Below are positions 1 through 11,885 of a DNA stretch of 64,000 bases, piece after piece (the first letter of the stretch is position 1; each line of letters starts with the position of its first letter). Source of the DNA: Pictodentalium vernedei (taxonomy: Eukaryota; Mollusca; Scaphopoda; Dentaliida; Dentaliidae); contig CM062292.1 of NCBI GenBank assembly GCA_031216915.1, positions 199,289,262 through 199,353,261 of the forward strand, read 5' to 3'. Below the pieces are notes generated by a model, which searched no databases, had not been told where the DNA came from, and worked only from the letters and a program-made list of their open reading frames with translations. The position numbers and the translations under genes were made by a program.

Positions 1-998
1 TGGGGGGGGGGGGAGACCCCCCACCCCCTCCCAACTCCTGTCGCCACATCCCTGAGGGTTATTCAGTTTAGAAATATCAAATTTAATTGAGTTTCACTCC
101 ATTTCCCTTTCAGGTTATGAACCACTAAATAAGTGAACATGTGACTTGGAGCATTTGACACCAAATGTTGTGAGTAGGATTAAATAGGGCTGATCAGCTG
201 ATTGGTTAAATATATTTTGACTTTGAAACCATTAATTAAAATTTTGATTCGTCCACTTCAGAAAGGATTAATAAGTTTGTTTGTAATTTGGTGCCTGAAT
301 GTTTGAGAATCTCTCAAAAACATGAGGCATGGGAAAAAAAGTGTGAAGGTCATTCAGTGCAAGACCATACGGTAGTTGTGAAAATTCGAAATTTAAACTG
401 AAATTTGATGTAGCAACATATATTTTTTTCCAGTTTAATTTTTTCAAGAGATGATGTACTTTGTAGATGTATAGGTATTTTTTCAAAACAACTTGGTGTG
501 TTGTACAGAGAGTGGAAGGTTAACACTGTGGTCAATGGGATTTATTTAGGCGTTCATAACCTTCAGCAATAAAAATCGCCAACGCACTTGTTACACTGTA
601 GGTTGAATAGATGAAATCATCATTTATATAGGTTATTACCAACACGTGGGTTTCCGATATAGTGTTTTGAAGTCCAGACCTCGACTCTGGGCATATATCG
701 AAGAGTTCGTTAGGACGAGTCGATGTATGACCCAGAGGCTAGGTCGATGCTTCAATGCACCATATACATCATAACGGAGACCTACTTCGTGCTAATAACC
801 AATTTATCTTAGAATATTCCTCCGTTTCTTGACTTGTTCTGATATATTTTTACAATTGTCTTTAGAAGTGTTTCAGCTGGGCGTTTCTTTGTTTTATTTT
901 TCGAGTATCACGTTTTGGAGGCCTGTATAAAAATATCATAATGGTCAAAAAATGATCTAGTTTAATTTATTTCGTTGAGTATGTGATTTATATACCTT
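1..998. other. AT-rich stretch, nothing recognised
   Basis: Apart from a poly-G run at the very start (2-13), I see no coding signal, SINE head, or recognisable transposon end. Short open frames here look like chance frames in AT-rich DNA. Confidence 0.5.
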
Positions 999-1246
999 TT
1001 AACCCTTTACCCAACGCAGACGATACCAAAATTAATTATTTTAAATATATTTTTTTTTAATTTTTCAAAAAATTTCAACAAAACCATATCATGTGACCCC
1101 TCGTTAGAACGAGCTCGACGAGCTCGTTCCAACGAGGGGTCACATGATATGGTTTTATTGAATTTTTTTGAAAAATAATTATTTTTCAACTGCTGAATTG
1201 AATATTACGCGGGCGGATGCGGCCGATTCGTTGGGTAAAGGGTTAA
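999..1246. mobile_element. Palindromic TTAA element, family A (intact copy)
   Basis: The body (1003-1242) is bounded by TTAA on both sides. It begins CCCTTTACCCAACG and ends with the inverse, CGTTGGGTAAAGGG. Inside is a long near-palindrome whose centre reads GAACGAGCTCGACGAGCTCG, with shoulders CATATCATGTGACCCCTC. TTAA duplication with CCC-starting ends is typical of piggyBac-type transposons, so a non-autonomous piggyBac-like MITE is the best guess; no transposase for it is visible in the window. Confidence 0.8.
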
Positions 1247-1459
1247 TTACTGTTATCAAAAACGGTGGCCTCGGCATGTTGCTATATGTGCAAGCAGTTT
1301 TCGATAATTGCAGGTAAAAAAAACGTTCTCTTTCTGAATCGAATGATCGCACGTGCGGTTGCTACTCTCAATACAGATTTGTATTCGGTCAAGACGTTTT
1401 ACCTGTACTGGGAAAAATACGTTCTTGTTGATAAATAGACAGAACGCGATTTGTCGGTG

Positions 1460-1554
1460 TTTGAATCGGTGGGTGTTTTACATAACGAGTACGGCTCTCG
1501 CGAAAAATGACTACGCCATTCCAACGAGTTATGTAAAACACCCACCGATTCAAA
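1460..1554. repeat. Inverted repeat, 27-bp arms
   Basis: The left arm (1460-1486) and right arm (1528-1554) are perfect reverse complements across 27 bp, with a loop of about 41 bp. The arms start TTTGAATCGGTGGGTG. It is probably the centre of a hairpin MITE whose outer ends I could not define. Confidence 0.75.
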
Positions 1555-2803
1555 CACACATCGCTTCTGTGTTTATTACACATCCTATGCATTAAAATTC
1601 ATTTAAATAAACAAATTTTAATTCCGATGTTTAAACTCAAAGGTGAAGAGTCCTTTTGTTTTGTTTGAAGCTGTACTGATCAAACGGATCGATAAAAAAA
1701 ATCAAAACAACCTTTTGGAAACCAGCCTAAAATAGATGCGTTATCTTTTCTATTGGGCATGTGTGTTTAAATTAGCATCTCTGTTTCTCTTCGGCTGGGA
1801 TCCATTCACGCCTAAACATTTGGTGGCTATTACTATTAGTAAAATACAAGTGCAAATTTGGGCAGATTTGCAAAACAGTAGGGAGAAACTTTTTAAAAAG
1901 AAGTTCGATGCATGTCAGGATGTCCGAAGATTTACAGAAATGAAGTTGAGCAATTTAGATATAACGGGGCCCGCAGGCGAGAAAGCCACATGACTGTGTT
2001 AATGTTGTGGTTGGAAATGATTGGTTTTTTTTTTAAATATTATCTCATTTTTGGTTAACTAATTTTTTGTGAACCGGGTTTATTTTGCTTTGGACGTTTT
2101 CATTTTCACACTTCGAGACAGACAATCGATAACTGTACAACGAAATGTGGAAGCTTTTCGAAGCGTAAGTAATGACTCGACGGGAAAGGAACTAGTGTTA
2201 TATTATCGGTTATATGTGCGATTTTTTCGATTGAGGTTATCACCGGCAGACAAGCTGCAACGAAATCAGGAGAGTTCGATCTGAAATTACGAGATCATCA
2301 GCTGAGCATATTGACAAACCTTCAGAAGGACAGAATTTGAGAGTAGTAATAATAATAATAACACTTTGGCCGGCCGCTGATTTGTCGGGGTTCTCAGATG
2401 AGAAGGCCTTGGTTACCCCTGAAGTGTAGATATGTATATATCACGCAATTAAAACTTTGAGGCGAATTAGGTTGCAAGTTTATTCAGCCAAAGCATTCTC
2501 AGAGGGATAGGCCAATTGCAATTGAATGGGCAATTAGACACCGGAAGTTAAGTGATTTTTTCACTGAAATTTACTATCCACTTCAAAAAATCACATTGAC
2601 GGCATAGAGAATTCTGTTCTGGAACACATTTATCTGACTGGGTATGTGGAACCCTTTGCGGGCCTATGGCCCGCTTGGGGTTCCTATAAAAGGTGCTGGT
2701 AAAAAAACGTCCGGCTTGTACAATCACCAGTTGAATACATTTATGTCATAGCGGCGATTCCGTTAAATACGAGGGTTTAAAGTTTAATGAATGTGTAATA
2801 GAT

Positions 2804-2969
2804 ATACATTATCATGATCAAGTGCATGTCATGGAATTTATATCAGATTCGAGGTCGTGTTTACAATCGGATCGCAACGAGCCCGTTAGGGATCGCTGCG
2901 ATCCGATTGTGAACACTACCCAGAATCTGATACAAATTACAGGACATTCCTTTGGTCATGATAATGCAT
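2804..2969. repeat. Hairpin element with ~47-bp diverged arms
   Basis: The outer arms 2804-2850 and 2922-2969 are imperfect reverse complements (left ATACATTATCATGATCA, right TGGTCATGATAATGCAT). An inner arm pair (ACAATCGGATCGCA and its inverse) closes the structure. It resembles a foldback MITE; no target-site duplication was established. Confidence 0.65.
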
Positions 2970-3474
2970 TTATCTGACAATCCAGTTACATAAATCCAGT
3001 TTTCCCTGTTTTTCAGTTTAAATTGTGTTGGAATTGGTCAAAATTTTGCATTTTATATTTTATTGCGCAATCACAATGTATACTGCTTTCGTGATGTTGC
3101 GAAATGCGATAGTGCGGTGATTACCGGAAGTTGAATTTATCTGCTACGGAATCGGAAGAGGGGGCCTAGTTTTTTGGTGCAAATTAAATTGATTGTTAGA
3201 TAAAAATACAGATATTAAAAGCAGGGCATGCGATCGGAATGAAACATACTCGACAGTCCATCACAAATGTGGTATCAATGAGCACTAATAAGAACAATGG
3301 TATGATCGAAAAGCGCAGGGAGGTCAAGACCCATACACAAAGATGGCGGAAACAGAGAGAGGTTACGGGGGTGGGACTATCTCTGCCGCTTTTTCACAAA
3401 GACATGCTGCTTCATGGTGACACAATGAGTTTTATAATTTGAGGATATGCAACTGTGTAAATATAAGGTACTCT

Positions 3475-3592
3475 TGTTCTAAAAACGTAGCTTATGACCC
3501 TCATTGGAACGATCTCCTCGAGCTCGTTCCAATGAGGTGTCATAAGCTATATTTTCGAGACAAAAAATGAAAAATATTTATGTATTCAGGAT
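3475..3592. mobile_element. Palindromic element, family B (central fragment)
   Basis: The fragment contains the family B centre (GGAACGATCTCCTCGAGCTC) with AGCTTATGACC shoulders and the ATGAAAAA flank. The TTAA-CCC ends are missing. Confidence 0.65.
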
Positions 3593-3884
3593 ACGTTTCC
3601 TTCCTCTGATTCTGCCGGGGTGTTCTACCATTTGCAGTCGTTTTTACATACCGTGGCTTCTATAAATAATCGTGCGCTATTCACATGTGCACGCCTCTTT
3701 CTAAAATTAGCCCTGGAATATTTGAGGACGATCGACTCACGGAACATAATGTGTCCTTTTAGGTAATTTGTTTCAGAAATTATGTTTCGTTCAAGATTGA
3801 AAATGCTGCTCTTGGGCAAGGTCCTTGAAAATAGGCAGGGTGCTTATGACTTGTAGCAGAGGGTGAGTGGGGGGAGGGGGGGGG

Positions 3885-4220
3885 GGGGGGTGACTCAGTA
3901 GGTAGAGGTGCAGGCTGCAATCCGAGAGGTCCTCGGTTCGCATCCCACCTGCGGTAACCGCGTTGTGTCCTTGGGCAAGACACTTCAACCCCATTGCCCA
4001 CGTGGGGACACGGTGGCGTTGTATACTAAGGCGTACTGCACGGTGCAACGGTCTTCAACCAATGCTAACCCTGCTTGTGTGGAGTTGGTATGTTAGGGAG
4101 CTGACAGTTGCTCGCCGTTGCTCGGTGGCAATCTCCGGGTACTCCGGTTTCCTCCACCCGTAAAACTGTCATGGTCATGATTAACCATTGTTCAGAAATA
4201 TGTGACCTTAAACACCAATA
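3885..4220 (+). mobile_element. tRNA-derived SINE (head type 1)
   Basis: The head carries an A-box-like TGACTCAGTAGGTAGAGG and a B-box-like GGTTCGCATCC about 45 bp downstream. A body domain follows with GTGTCCTTGGGCAAGACAC, then CTCCGGTTTCCTCCACCC, and the 3' tail TGTGACCTTAAACACCAATAA. The same layout recurs at 19456-19811. The internal promoter would be recognised by Pol III and the tail presumably by a partner LINE. A poly-G run abuts the 5' end. Confidence 0.8.
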
Positions 4221-4222
4221 AA

Positions 4223-4606
4223 TGGAAGCTCAGTGGTTCAGTGGTAGACTGTTGGATGTCTGTGCTAGAGGTCCCGAGTTCGATCCCCGTCCGGGACGAC
4301 CCGCGTTGTGTCTTTGAGCAAGGCACTTTATCCCTGTTTCCTAAATGGGGGCACAATGACGCTGTGTACCAAGGCGCACTGCACATCGATGATGCACATG
4401 TCTTCAACCGTTAGAATGTTGAGGAGCTGACAGTTGTTCGTCAATGCTCGATGGTGGTTCTCTCCGGGTACTTCGGCTTCATCCGCCGTTGAAACTCTCA
4501 CTTTCACGATTAGCCATTGTGCATAAGTATGTGACCTTAAACACCAATAAATAGTAATAAATAATAATAATAAACACCAATAAATAAATAGATAAATAAA
4601 TAAATA
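4223..4606 (+). mobile_element. tRNA-derived SINE (head type 2) with duplicated tail
   Basis: This copy follows the preceding SINE directly and in the same orientation. Its head differs: A-box-like TGGTTCAGTGGTAGACTG and B-box-like GAGTTCGATCC. The body (TTGTGTCTTTGAGCAAGGCAC) and tail (TGTGACCTTAAACACCAATA) match the other SINEs. The 3' end is an AATA-rich tract containing a second AAACACCAATAAATA, so the tail appears partly duplicated. Confidence 0.8.
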
Positions 4607-4609
4607 ATA

Positions 4610-5190
4610 TGACTTGTTGCAAGATTCTTCCTCGTTTTGTTCGATGTAACACAATAATTATTGCGCAGCATGTCGTTCACGACTGGCGCGAAGCCAAATA
4701 TTTTATAATAGGGATGTCCTAGCCATTTGGGGGGGGGATGGGGGGAGAGCAAAATATGATATTTGAAACGCCGTTGTGTGGGGTTCCAGGGCCTCCCCCA
4801 ATCCTTACTAGGACGCGTCGGTCGTTGCTGAAGGGAATTTAGAGGAGGGAGCGATAACCAGAGGGGCAACAATCGAAGGACCCTAGTTAGGACAAGCCTC
4901 CCCTCCCCACATCCCCGAGAAAATTTTGCAACATTTTGTGCTCAGAGAGCGAAACTGTAGTGTGTGTAGCCCCTATATTGGCGACCGTATTGGGGCTCTA
5001 TCTTGTGTGAAATTTGCATTGGACAAATGTTTGGGGAGGAGGCAGGTGAAACGTTTAGAGTTCACGATGCCAAAATAGTGGTCTCAGACGCGTGCACTAT
5101 TCTTCGCTGAAGACCGCTATTTTACCACATTCAGACCCAAGCCGTGTAATATTAAATGATAATTATATATTGTATATAACAGCGGAAAAA
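4610..5190. other. No feature recognised
   Basis: Purine-rich and G-rich DNA including a run near 4728-4745. I see no transposon ends, RNA gene or plausible protein here. Confidence 0.4.
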
Positions 5191-5348
5191 AAGAAATGCA
5201 AGTTTTTTTTGTGGTAAATATTTCAAATGTGTTGATGTTATTGCTTCATTACTGATTAAATTTTGACGAGTTTTGTCGTCTTAACACAGGGGGCGTTTGC
5301 ACGGAAAACGTTCAAACGTGGTACCATATGCCATTTCCTGATCAAAAA

Positions 5349-6365
5349 TCAATAGCGGGTGTGCCCACCCCGGGCTTCAGTCGCTGCTCTAACTCTCCGT
5401 GCCATTGACCCCATCAGGTTGTTTATGGACCTTTTGTGGGATGTTATTCCACACCCGAAGAAAGGCCTGCGTGAGCTGATCGACGTTGTTTGGGACGTTG
5501 ACGCGCTTTCTGACCCTCCTGCCCAGCTCTTCCCACGAATGCTCGATCGGGTCCAAATCTGGACTGTGTGGTGGCTAATCGAGAACTGGGACATTGTGTT
5601 GGTTGAGGAAGTTACGACAAACCCTAGCAACGTGCGGCCTCGCATTATCCTTCTGCAGCGTAAGGTTACGCGCATGGATAAGTGGAAAGACGTGAGGCAT
5701 GAGGACCTGATCCCGATATCTTACGGCTGTAAGGTTGCCCTGGACGACCGCGAGAGGTGATTTCACGCCATGAGAAATCATCCCCCTCCCCCAAAACCAT
5801 AACAGACCCTCCACCGAATCTGTCGATTTCCTTAACGCACGCGTCAGAATATCGCTCACCTCGACGTCGATAGCAACGTTGTCGTCCATCTGACCCGTAA
5901 AGCGTGAACCGAGACTCGTCAGTGAATAACACACGTCTCCAATGGGCTTAGTGAAACCGATTTGGTGCATATGCCCGCAGCCATTGAAATTGACGTTGAC
6001 GTCGCCTGGATGTAAGTTGCGGACCAATTAGGGACGTCGTGGCCTTAAATTGAACTCCCGCAACCGATTCCTAACTGTTCTTGGACACACTCGGCGACCG
6101 TGAGTGCCTACAACCTGACTCGCCGTTTCCGTCGCCATCTGAAATCGGTCACGGAGGTGTAAGTGACGTATGCCTCTATCTTGACGCGGCGACGTAACGC
6201 GTGGACGTCCACTGCTGGTACGGTCAGCTAATCTTCCTGCGGCTCTGAGACGCCAAACTAAACGAGCTATCGTTGACTCACCAAATTGCTGGGCGACAAG
6301 ACGTTGCGATTGGTCCTGCATAATATAGAGCAATAGCCCTACCCATATCAACTTCGGACATTCGC
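5349..6365 (-). pseudogene. Tc1-like DD34E transposase, broken
   Basis: Read on the minus strand, successive frames encode a whole Tc1-type transposase. The N-terminal DNA-binding part (6351-6028) contains SQRLVAQQFG and an arginine-rich GRPRVTSPRQDR linker. Next comes the first catalytic Asp in LFTDESRF (about 5930), the second in KDNARPHVARV, and the third acidic residue in DLDPIEHSWEELGR (about 5535). Frameshifts separate the N-terminal, first-Asp and later parts, so no single frame covers the enzyme. I could not identify matching terminal inverted repeats; the element seems truncated or decayed at its ends. Confidence 0.85.
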
Positions 6366-6369
6366 GGCA

Positions 6370-7370
6370 TTTTGCTTTTCAGTCGAGTTGAAATGAAAAT
6401 GTGCAATCGATGTGTGCTGTTCAAAACTTCGATTTGGTGTGGTTTTCAAGCACATAACACGTGTAGTGCCCCGGACACACGCTTTGTCTCGAAAAATCTG
6501 TTGGAAAGCCTGCAGCGTCGCACGTGGTCATGGTTGACTGAATTTTAACCAAATACTCTTTTGACAGTACACGGAGGTAGCTATGTGTTAAATGTTACTA
6601 CATTTGATCTGGGGATAAAAAAAATGATATGACCGAAACTGAACTCAAGTTTCTTTTTTCCGTCAGTACAGTAGAAGAAATACAGTACGTGGAGAGTGTA
6701 TTATCACTAAATCACCCACAGAGTGGAGATTCCACCCAAGCAATAATTGCAAATTTGTTGCAAAGCATAACCAGCACAAGTAAAGTTAAACCCGGAGGTC
6801 CATTGGCTGAAACATTGCTTGTGTTTTTTGTCGATATGTACACAATTTGAAAGTTATAGCTTGGGTGACAACTCCACTCCGCGGGTAATTTAGTTACAAT
6901 CCACTCTCCACGCACTGTAGACCGAATCGGCTGAGGACAGGTGGAATTTATGGGCCAAAGGCAACGTATTGCAATTATGAGACGATTTCCAACTCTAGTA
7001 CCCAAATGTCATTTATTTCGAACTCAAGGGGAGGAGGTGCTGTCGGGTTTCTTCAGCAGACGGACATTTACAGGTAACATCTGGAAAATTCTCACTCTGA
7101 GGGGGGTGCAAATAGTTTTCTCAAAACTTGGATGTTCGGGTGTGGTGCAGTTGGAAATTTTGAGTGCTCATCCCTCGAACCAAAATCCTCTAGCCAGGTC
7201 CCTACACGACTATATACTTACAAAATGCAAGAAACATCAGTGTGGCGAAGAGCTTCATCCTTATGGCAAAAACATTCACTGACCTGAAAATATATTGAAT
7301 TTTGCTCATTTCTTATTTCTACATCCCAGTGTACTAATGAACTGACTGGTATAAATATACCAAGATCACA
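6370..7370. other. Unclassified, local repeats of CAGTACGTGGAGAGTG type
   Basis: The sequence at 6684-6730 (ACGTGGAGAGTG...CCACAGAGTGGAG) and its inverse near 6872-6915 (CACTCCGCG...CCACTCTCCACGC) form a diverged inverted repeat of about 230 bp overall, probably another hairpin element. The rest shows nothing recognisable. Confidence 0.4.
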
Positions 7371-7375
7371 CTACT

Positions 7376-7623
7376 TTAACACTTTCGCTGCCGAAAGCGA
7401 CTAGTGTCACCTTTTTTATTCTGATTGTCTGTACGTTCTGGTATGCACAGATAAAAAATACCATCTGATTAATTGTAGGAAAGGGATCAGAGAGCCCTTT
7501 CCAACAATTAATCAGATGATAGAGTTTCAAGTATGTCAGAATTTTATTAAACTTTCTCGCATACAGGCGTACATAGAGGTCTTCCATATATGGATAAAGT
7601 GGGCTTGGTGGTAAAATGGTTAA
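7376..7623. mobile_element. Palindromic TTAA element, family D, copy 1
   Basis: The 240-bp body is flanked by TTAA at 7376-7379 and 7620-7623. The centre is a hairpin with ATCTGATTAATTGT on one arm and ACAATTAATCAGAT on the other around GGGATCAGAGAGCCC. Ends are CACTTTCGCTGCC and its diverged inverse. A second copy in the opposite orientation lies at 41809-42048. Confidence 0.75.
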
Positions 7624-7739
7624 ACAGCATGAAATATAAAATAGTTCTCGGTAAAAAATTGAGGTAACCTTTATCTTATGTACCCGTCAAATATGACCAG
7701 CGCTATTCACATTTTACTGGTAAAGAATGCGGCCTGACA

Positions 7740-7880
7740 CAAACTCTGTTTTGTGCCCAGTTTGTACCTTGAAAAGTCTGACAGTTTGTTGTTGCTGCTC
7801 GGTAGCTTAATCGCGATACTCCAGTTTCCTCCACCCACAAAACTACCCATCTTAACAACGAATACCATTACTAGGGCGCA
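7740..7880 (+). mobile_element. SINE body fragment
   Basis: CTGACAGTTTGTTGTTGCTGCTCGG and CCAGTTTCCTCCACCCAC match the 3' half of the window's SINEs (as at 4097-4160). Head and tail are missing. Confidence 0.55.
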
Positions 7881-8173
7881 GGCAGTCTTGCCCCCCCCCC
7901 TCTCCCAGTAAACTCGCCATAATGTTGATGAACATCACAACTATGTGGAAGTGGTGACCAAATGCACGAATGAGGAGATGAGAGACACGAGGCACAGTTT
8001 CAGCAATCGTTTCCAATCTTAAATATTCAAGGGGAAAACTACTGTGAATAAACCAACTTATGATAAATGATGGTAAAACAGTGTTTCTTATCGTTTGCTT
8101 TCATCAAGAACTTAAAAAGTCAATTTTTTTAAAATGCACTTCGGTACCCCGTCTATCCATGTAGTACACAATG

Positions 8174-8424
8174 TTAACCCTTTACCCAACGTAACTTCAA
8201 AACCGGCCAGCGCTATTCTCAAAAATCGTCAATTAATTTTCAAAATATCTTCATTTTTTTGTCTCAAAAATATAGGTTATGACCCCTCGTTGGAACGAGC
8301 TCATCAAGCTCGTTCCAACGAGGGGTCATAACCTATGTTTTTGAGACAAAAAATGAAAAAAATTAGTTATTCAAGAATTTTTTTTGCAAGTGTCGTCTGC
8401 TTTTTATGTTAGGTAAAGGGTTAA
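8174..8424. mobile_element. Palindromic TTAA element, family B (intact copy)
   Basis: TTAA lies at 8174-8177 and 8421-8424 around a 243-bp body. One end reads CCCTTTACCCAACG, the other GTTAGGTAAAGGG. The core pairs CATAGGTTATGACCCCTC-type shoulders around GGAACGAGCTCATCAAGCTC. The outer halves differ from each other (GGCCAGCGCTATTCTCA versus AAGTGTCGTCTGC), a family hallmark. Confidence 0.8.
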
Positions 8425-8435
8425 ACATTTGGGTC

Positions 8436-8655
8436 TTAACCCTTTGAACTATTATGGTATATTCAATATCAGTTCAGTGCCTTCAACTGGGCGAGTTTTT
8501 GTCGTTACGTGGGGGAGACCAATCAATACTTTCAGCGTGCAGCCTTTGGGCTGCACGTTGAAAATTTTGATTGGTCTACAACACAATTTCACCAAGTAAC
8601 TATTTATTTTTTTAAATTTAGATATATCACGATCCTGGACCAGAAAAACGGCCTT
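8436..8655. mobile_element. Palindromic TTAA element, family C (3' truncated)
   Basis: TTAACCCTTTGAAC at 8436 begins an element with the central hairpin CAGCGTGCAGCC/GGCTGCACGTTG set between GACCAATCAATA and TTTTGATTGGTC. The right end is lost at about 8655, where SINE-like sequence begins. Better copies lie at 11250-11490 and 46103-46339. Confidence 0.65.
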
Positions 8656-8805
8656 GTGTGTGTTGTCGAGTTGGACAATTACTTCGGGCTGCTCGTTGGT
8701 TCTCGCTGGACATTCCGACTTCCTCCGCCCACAACGCTGTCAGACACGATATAACCATTTCCGGTGAAAGTGACGATAAAATCGCAATAAATAAATATAA
8801 ATAAC
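8655..8805 (+). mobile_element. Diverged SINE 3' fragment
   Basis: GGGCTGCTCGTTGGTTCTC, CGACTTCCTCCGCCC and a terminal AATAAATAAATA tract follow the order of the SINE body and tail. No head is present. Confidence 0.5.
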
Positions 8806-8889
8806 TAACGCAGAAAATCACCGAACACCTCCAACAGGGTAGAACCCCTCCACACCGCCCCTCGCGGCCTCGGTGCGCCAAAACTATTC

Positions 8890-10037
8890 TCCTTCAAAAT
8901 AACTAACCTTGATGATTCTTGGTGTTCGAGTTCTTATGTATTGTTGGGATTGCATGCGTTTCTGTCGTCTTCTTGGATGATGGTGGCCACTATATAGATT
9001 TTTAGGAACGTATATTTTAATTTTTATTGCTGAATTTTACCCAACACCTGCGCTTCTTCACTGCCACTTTTCACATGTGCAGTGCATCTTCAGCAGTGGA
9101 GTGCGTTCATTAGTGGAATAAACATTAATTCTATCATTGTTAGCGCGTTTAATAATGCCAGGTTCCAATTCCATTTCTTGGGAAGCTTTCAGAGAGATCA
9201 TTTCTAGAAAATCCATGTATAGGCATAGATGCATATTCCGCAGCATATCAGAAGTTTATATTCACTAAAAACAGGATAAAGACCATTGTTGCAGTGTAAA
9301 AATCTTATTCAGCTCAAATAATTAGTCACAGGGTTTAGTTCACGGATAATCTCTCAATGAATCTGTACCCCGTTTTTGAATGTTTTTATAACATGTTTTG
9401 AAGAGTCTTCCAAAATTACTATGAATCACAATAAAATCGTGAGACCCTAAAACGTTAATTTTGTAACTAATATATATTTATTTGCTTGAATTTGCAACAA
9501 ATCGTGATTAAAATACAGTATCTATTTAATTTTTTTTTTTTTTTAAAATTCCAGACGCTTTTTTTCTGCAGATAATAACAAATATTAGGTGGATGCTATT
9601 TATTTTTCGAAAAGGGTGCATGAATATAACAAACTCACAAAATAAAAAATAAAAATAAAAGCCTCTTCCTCTCATTAATTTGAAAAAAAATAACTGAACC
9701 AATTTATTTGTCTTCAGTTATGCAATAACTAATGTTATATTAATAAATATTATTAAATGATAATTTATAAATAGAATTAACCTACCAACTAATTTTGATG
9801 CGTCTTTCCTGATAGTCACCATATAAAGTATTAGTAAATTGCTAAAGCACCCTCTGCTCCTGCTTTTCGGTCAGTAACCGCCTCCACACATATTTATACA
9901 GCTTTCACGCCTTCTGTATCCTTTAATTTTATGTAGTTACACGAGGGCTTTAAATACAAAAAAGAATTCTTTGTGGTGATAATAATACACAATAAACCAA
10001 ACATTTAATGAAAAATCATCAGCGTGTCGATGTCTTC
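8890..10037. other. AT-rich stretch without recognised genes
   Basis: A long AT-rich stretch with poly-T and poly-A runs (for example 9527-9544). No coding frame with a recognisable domain is visible on either strand. Confidence 0.45.
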
Positions 10038-10285
10038 TTAACCTTTTGAACTCGCAAGACCGATATTTCGATCCGAGGCATAATTTTGTCCCATTTTTGT
10101 CTTACTATAAGAGGTCTATATACGGGGCATTGATGATAAAATTATAACTACAGTCTGCAGCCATACGGCTGCAGACTGCAGTTATTATTTTATCCTCCCT
10201 GTTTATTGATATTGGATTGACCCTTCTCAATGTAAGTGTGCACAGAGGCGACACCATTCCAGGGAACGATCTTTCAAAGGGTTAT
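10038..10285. mobile_element. Palindromic TTAA-type element, family E
   Basis: TTAACCTTTTGAAC at the left and TTTCAAAGGGTTAT at the right frame a body of about 240 bp. The centre pairs CAGTCTGCAGCC with GGCTGCAGACTG. Size, ends and symmetry match families A-D, but sequence differs. Confidence 0.65.
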
Positions 10286-10593
10286 TACTGTCATCAATGT
10301 TTAATGTAAAACTTGTGGAGTGGAGGCTCTACAGGGGCAATAACTAGAAGTCTGGCTAGTCTTTTTACCGTTTATTCACTTAGCGTCCAAAAATCTGTCG
10401 TGCTTCTCACGACCCCTGACACTCAAAAGCGTGTAGATTTAACTACTTGCATGTCGTGGCGGACATTCCTGCCCAGAGCAGGAATTCTATCACCACTAAA
10501 CTAAGTAAAGTTTGGGTACTTGAAACCAAATTAGCCACTGCAAATTTAATCAAAATTTCAACCAGTTATTTCTTGAATTAAATGTTCATGATT

Positions 10594-10660
10594 TTTTTTA
10601 TCAAATCTCGTCATGGCTGTTTTACATGCGCCATGACTAGATTTGATAAAAAAAATATTT
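10594..10660. repeat. Hairpin, family F
   Basis: TTTTTTTATCAAATCTCGTCATGG pairs imperfectly with CCATGACTAGATTTGATAAAA around a short loop. A related hairpin (TAGTCATGGCTAATGC...GCAGCCATAACTA) lies at about 11886-11932. GGGTTAA follows at 10675, suggesting a TTAA-type end. Confidence 0.6.
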
Positions 10661-11249
10661 CAAAAATACTCAGTGGGTTAAGAGTTAATACCTCCTGGCT
10701 AAAATCAGTTTGTTACTGCAATAAAACTTTCGAAGGGCAAAACACTGGCGAGTTGGCGCAGGTGTTTTTTTTAATCTGAACCAGCATACTTGACGTAATC
10801 TCCAACTTTTACTTCAACGTAATGTTTGTATTTGTATATCCCTTAAATAATTTATCGCCTAAAATACTCAGAATGTGTGTTCATTGTGGTGTTACCTTGC
10901 TGTTGTTCTTTGTAAAGTGTCGTCTGTCGATTCAGGAAGACGACAGTTAATCTAAAACAACTGCTCAGATTACACAACTTCATTTGTCATCATTTTCCGA
11001 ACAGTATAAGTACGTACGACACCCGAAGCAAGTGGAGGCGACTTCCGGCTTCTCGAACTTAAAAATTAAAAAATAAAGGACCGTTTCAAGTTTCAAAAGA
11101 TCAGTGGGGTTAACAGGTTAAAATATTCGAAATACAAAACCGTAAAGAGCGTCCCGGATACACATAGATTTGAGTTATAGAGAATATTTTTGTAAACAAG
11201 TGGGGAAAAAGTGCACATAGTTTGAATTATAGTTTCACGTGTGTTGTTC

Positions 11250-11490
11250 TTAACCCTTTGGACCCTGGTGGAATCTTCCATGTCAATTCAGTGGAAGCAA
11301 TTTTGAAGAGTCCATATTCATTATATGGGGGGAATCCAATTAATATTGTCAACGCGCAGCCTTGGGGCTGCACGTTGAAAACATTGATTGGTCTCCCCAC
11401 ACAATCACGTAGCAGCCATCCTACTTAATGAAATTATGACGTATCATGTTCATGGACCTGAAAAGTGGCTCCTCGGGTTTAAAGGGTTAA
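11250..11490. mobile_element. Palindromic TTAA element, family C (best copy)
   Basis: TTAA at 11250-11253 and 11487-11490 bounds a 233-bp body. Ends are CCCTTTGGACCC and GGGTTTAAAGGG. The centre pairs CAACGCGCAGCC with GGCTGCACGTTG, flanked by CCAATTAATATT and the inverse-like AACATTGATTGG. Confidence 0.8.
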
Positions 11491-11690
11491 CTCCATGCAC
11501 ACTAGTACCAAAATAAGAGATCTTAAAGTAGTGGCGGATTACCCAACAGGATAACTAAGCTAAGCCTAAGGGCCCCCGAGCTCAAATCGCCCCAAGGTTT
11601 GTTCGACGAAGTTGTTTATTTACAAAAGGGAACCCGAGAAAATTAACCTAGAGACACCGAGGTATCTTTTCTGGGCACTGAGTAGCAATT

Positions 11691-11789
11691 TTCCAATAAT
11701 GCAACTAGGAATTTAGTCAATTAAGTCTTAGCCAATGAGTTCTGTCAAAACAGACTGAATTAGTTAAATTCCTAGTTGCATTATGGGAA
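11691..11789. repeat. Inverted repeat, 25-bp arms
   Basis: 11691-11715 (TTCCAATAATGCAACTAGGA...) and 11765-11789 are near-perfect inverted arms around a ~50-bp loop. A small hairpin MITE is likely; ends undefined. Confidence 0.65.
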
Positions 11790-11885
11790 AGTGTTGAAGC
11801 TTCAAATTTTGATACTTCGACATCAGTGTGTAGGGAGTTAACTAAAGAAGCTGAATATTTTTAAATAGTTTTTATCACTTTTAGT

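Larger units (their letters stand above)
1247..3470. other. Unclassified DNA with two hairpin elements
   Basis: Apart from the two long inverted repeats listed separately (1460-1554 and 2804-2969) I cannot classify this stretch. Open frames at about 1.74-2.28 kb and 3.24-3.44 kb show no recognisable domain. Confidence 0.4.

Noticed and set aside
3885-3960. tRNA gene
   Set aside because: A and B boxes are present, but the sequence continues into a SINE body and does not give a convincing cloverleaf.
5180-5215. Terminal repeat of the Tc1 relic at 5.3 kb
   Set aside because: The AACAGCGGAAAAAAAG stretch looks end-like, but no inverse copy was found beyond 6.4 kb.
5359-5760. 133-codon plus-strand frame
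   Set aside because: It is antisense to the Tc1-like transposase on the minus strand, which has recognisable DDE blocks.
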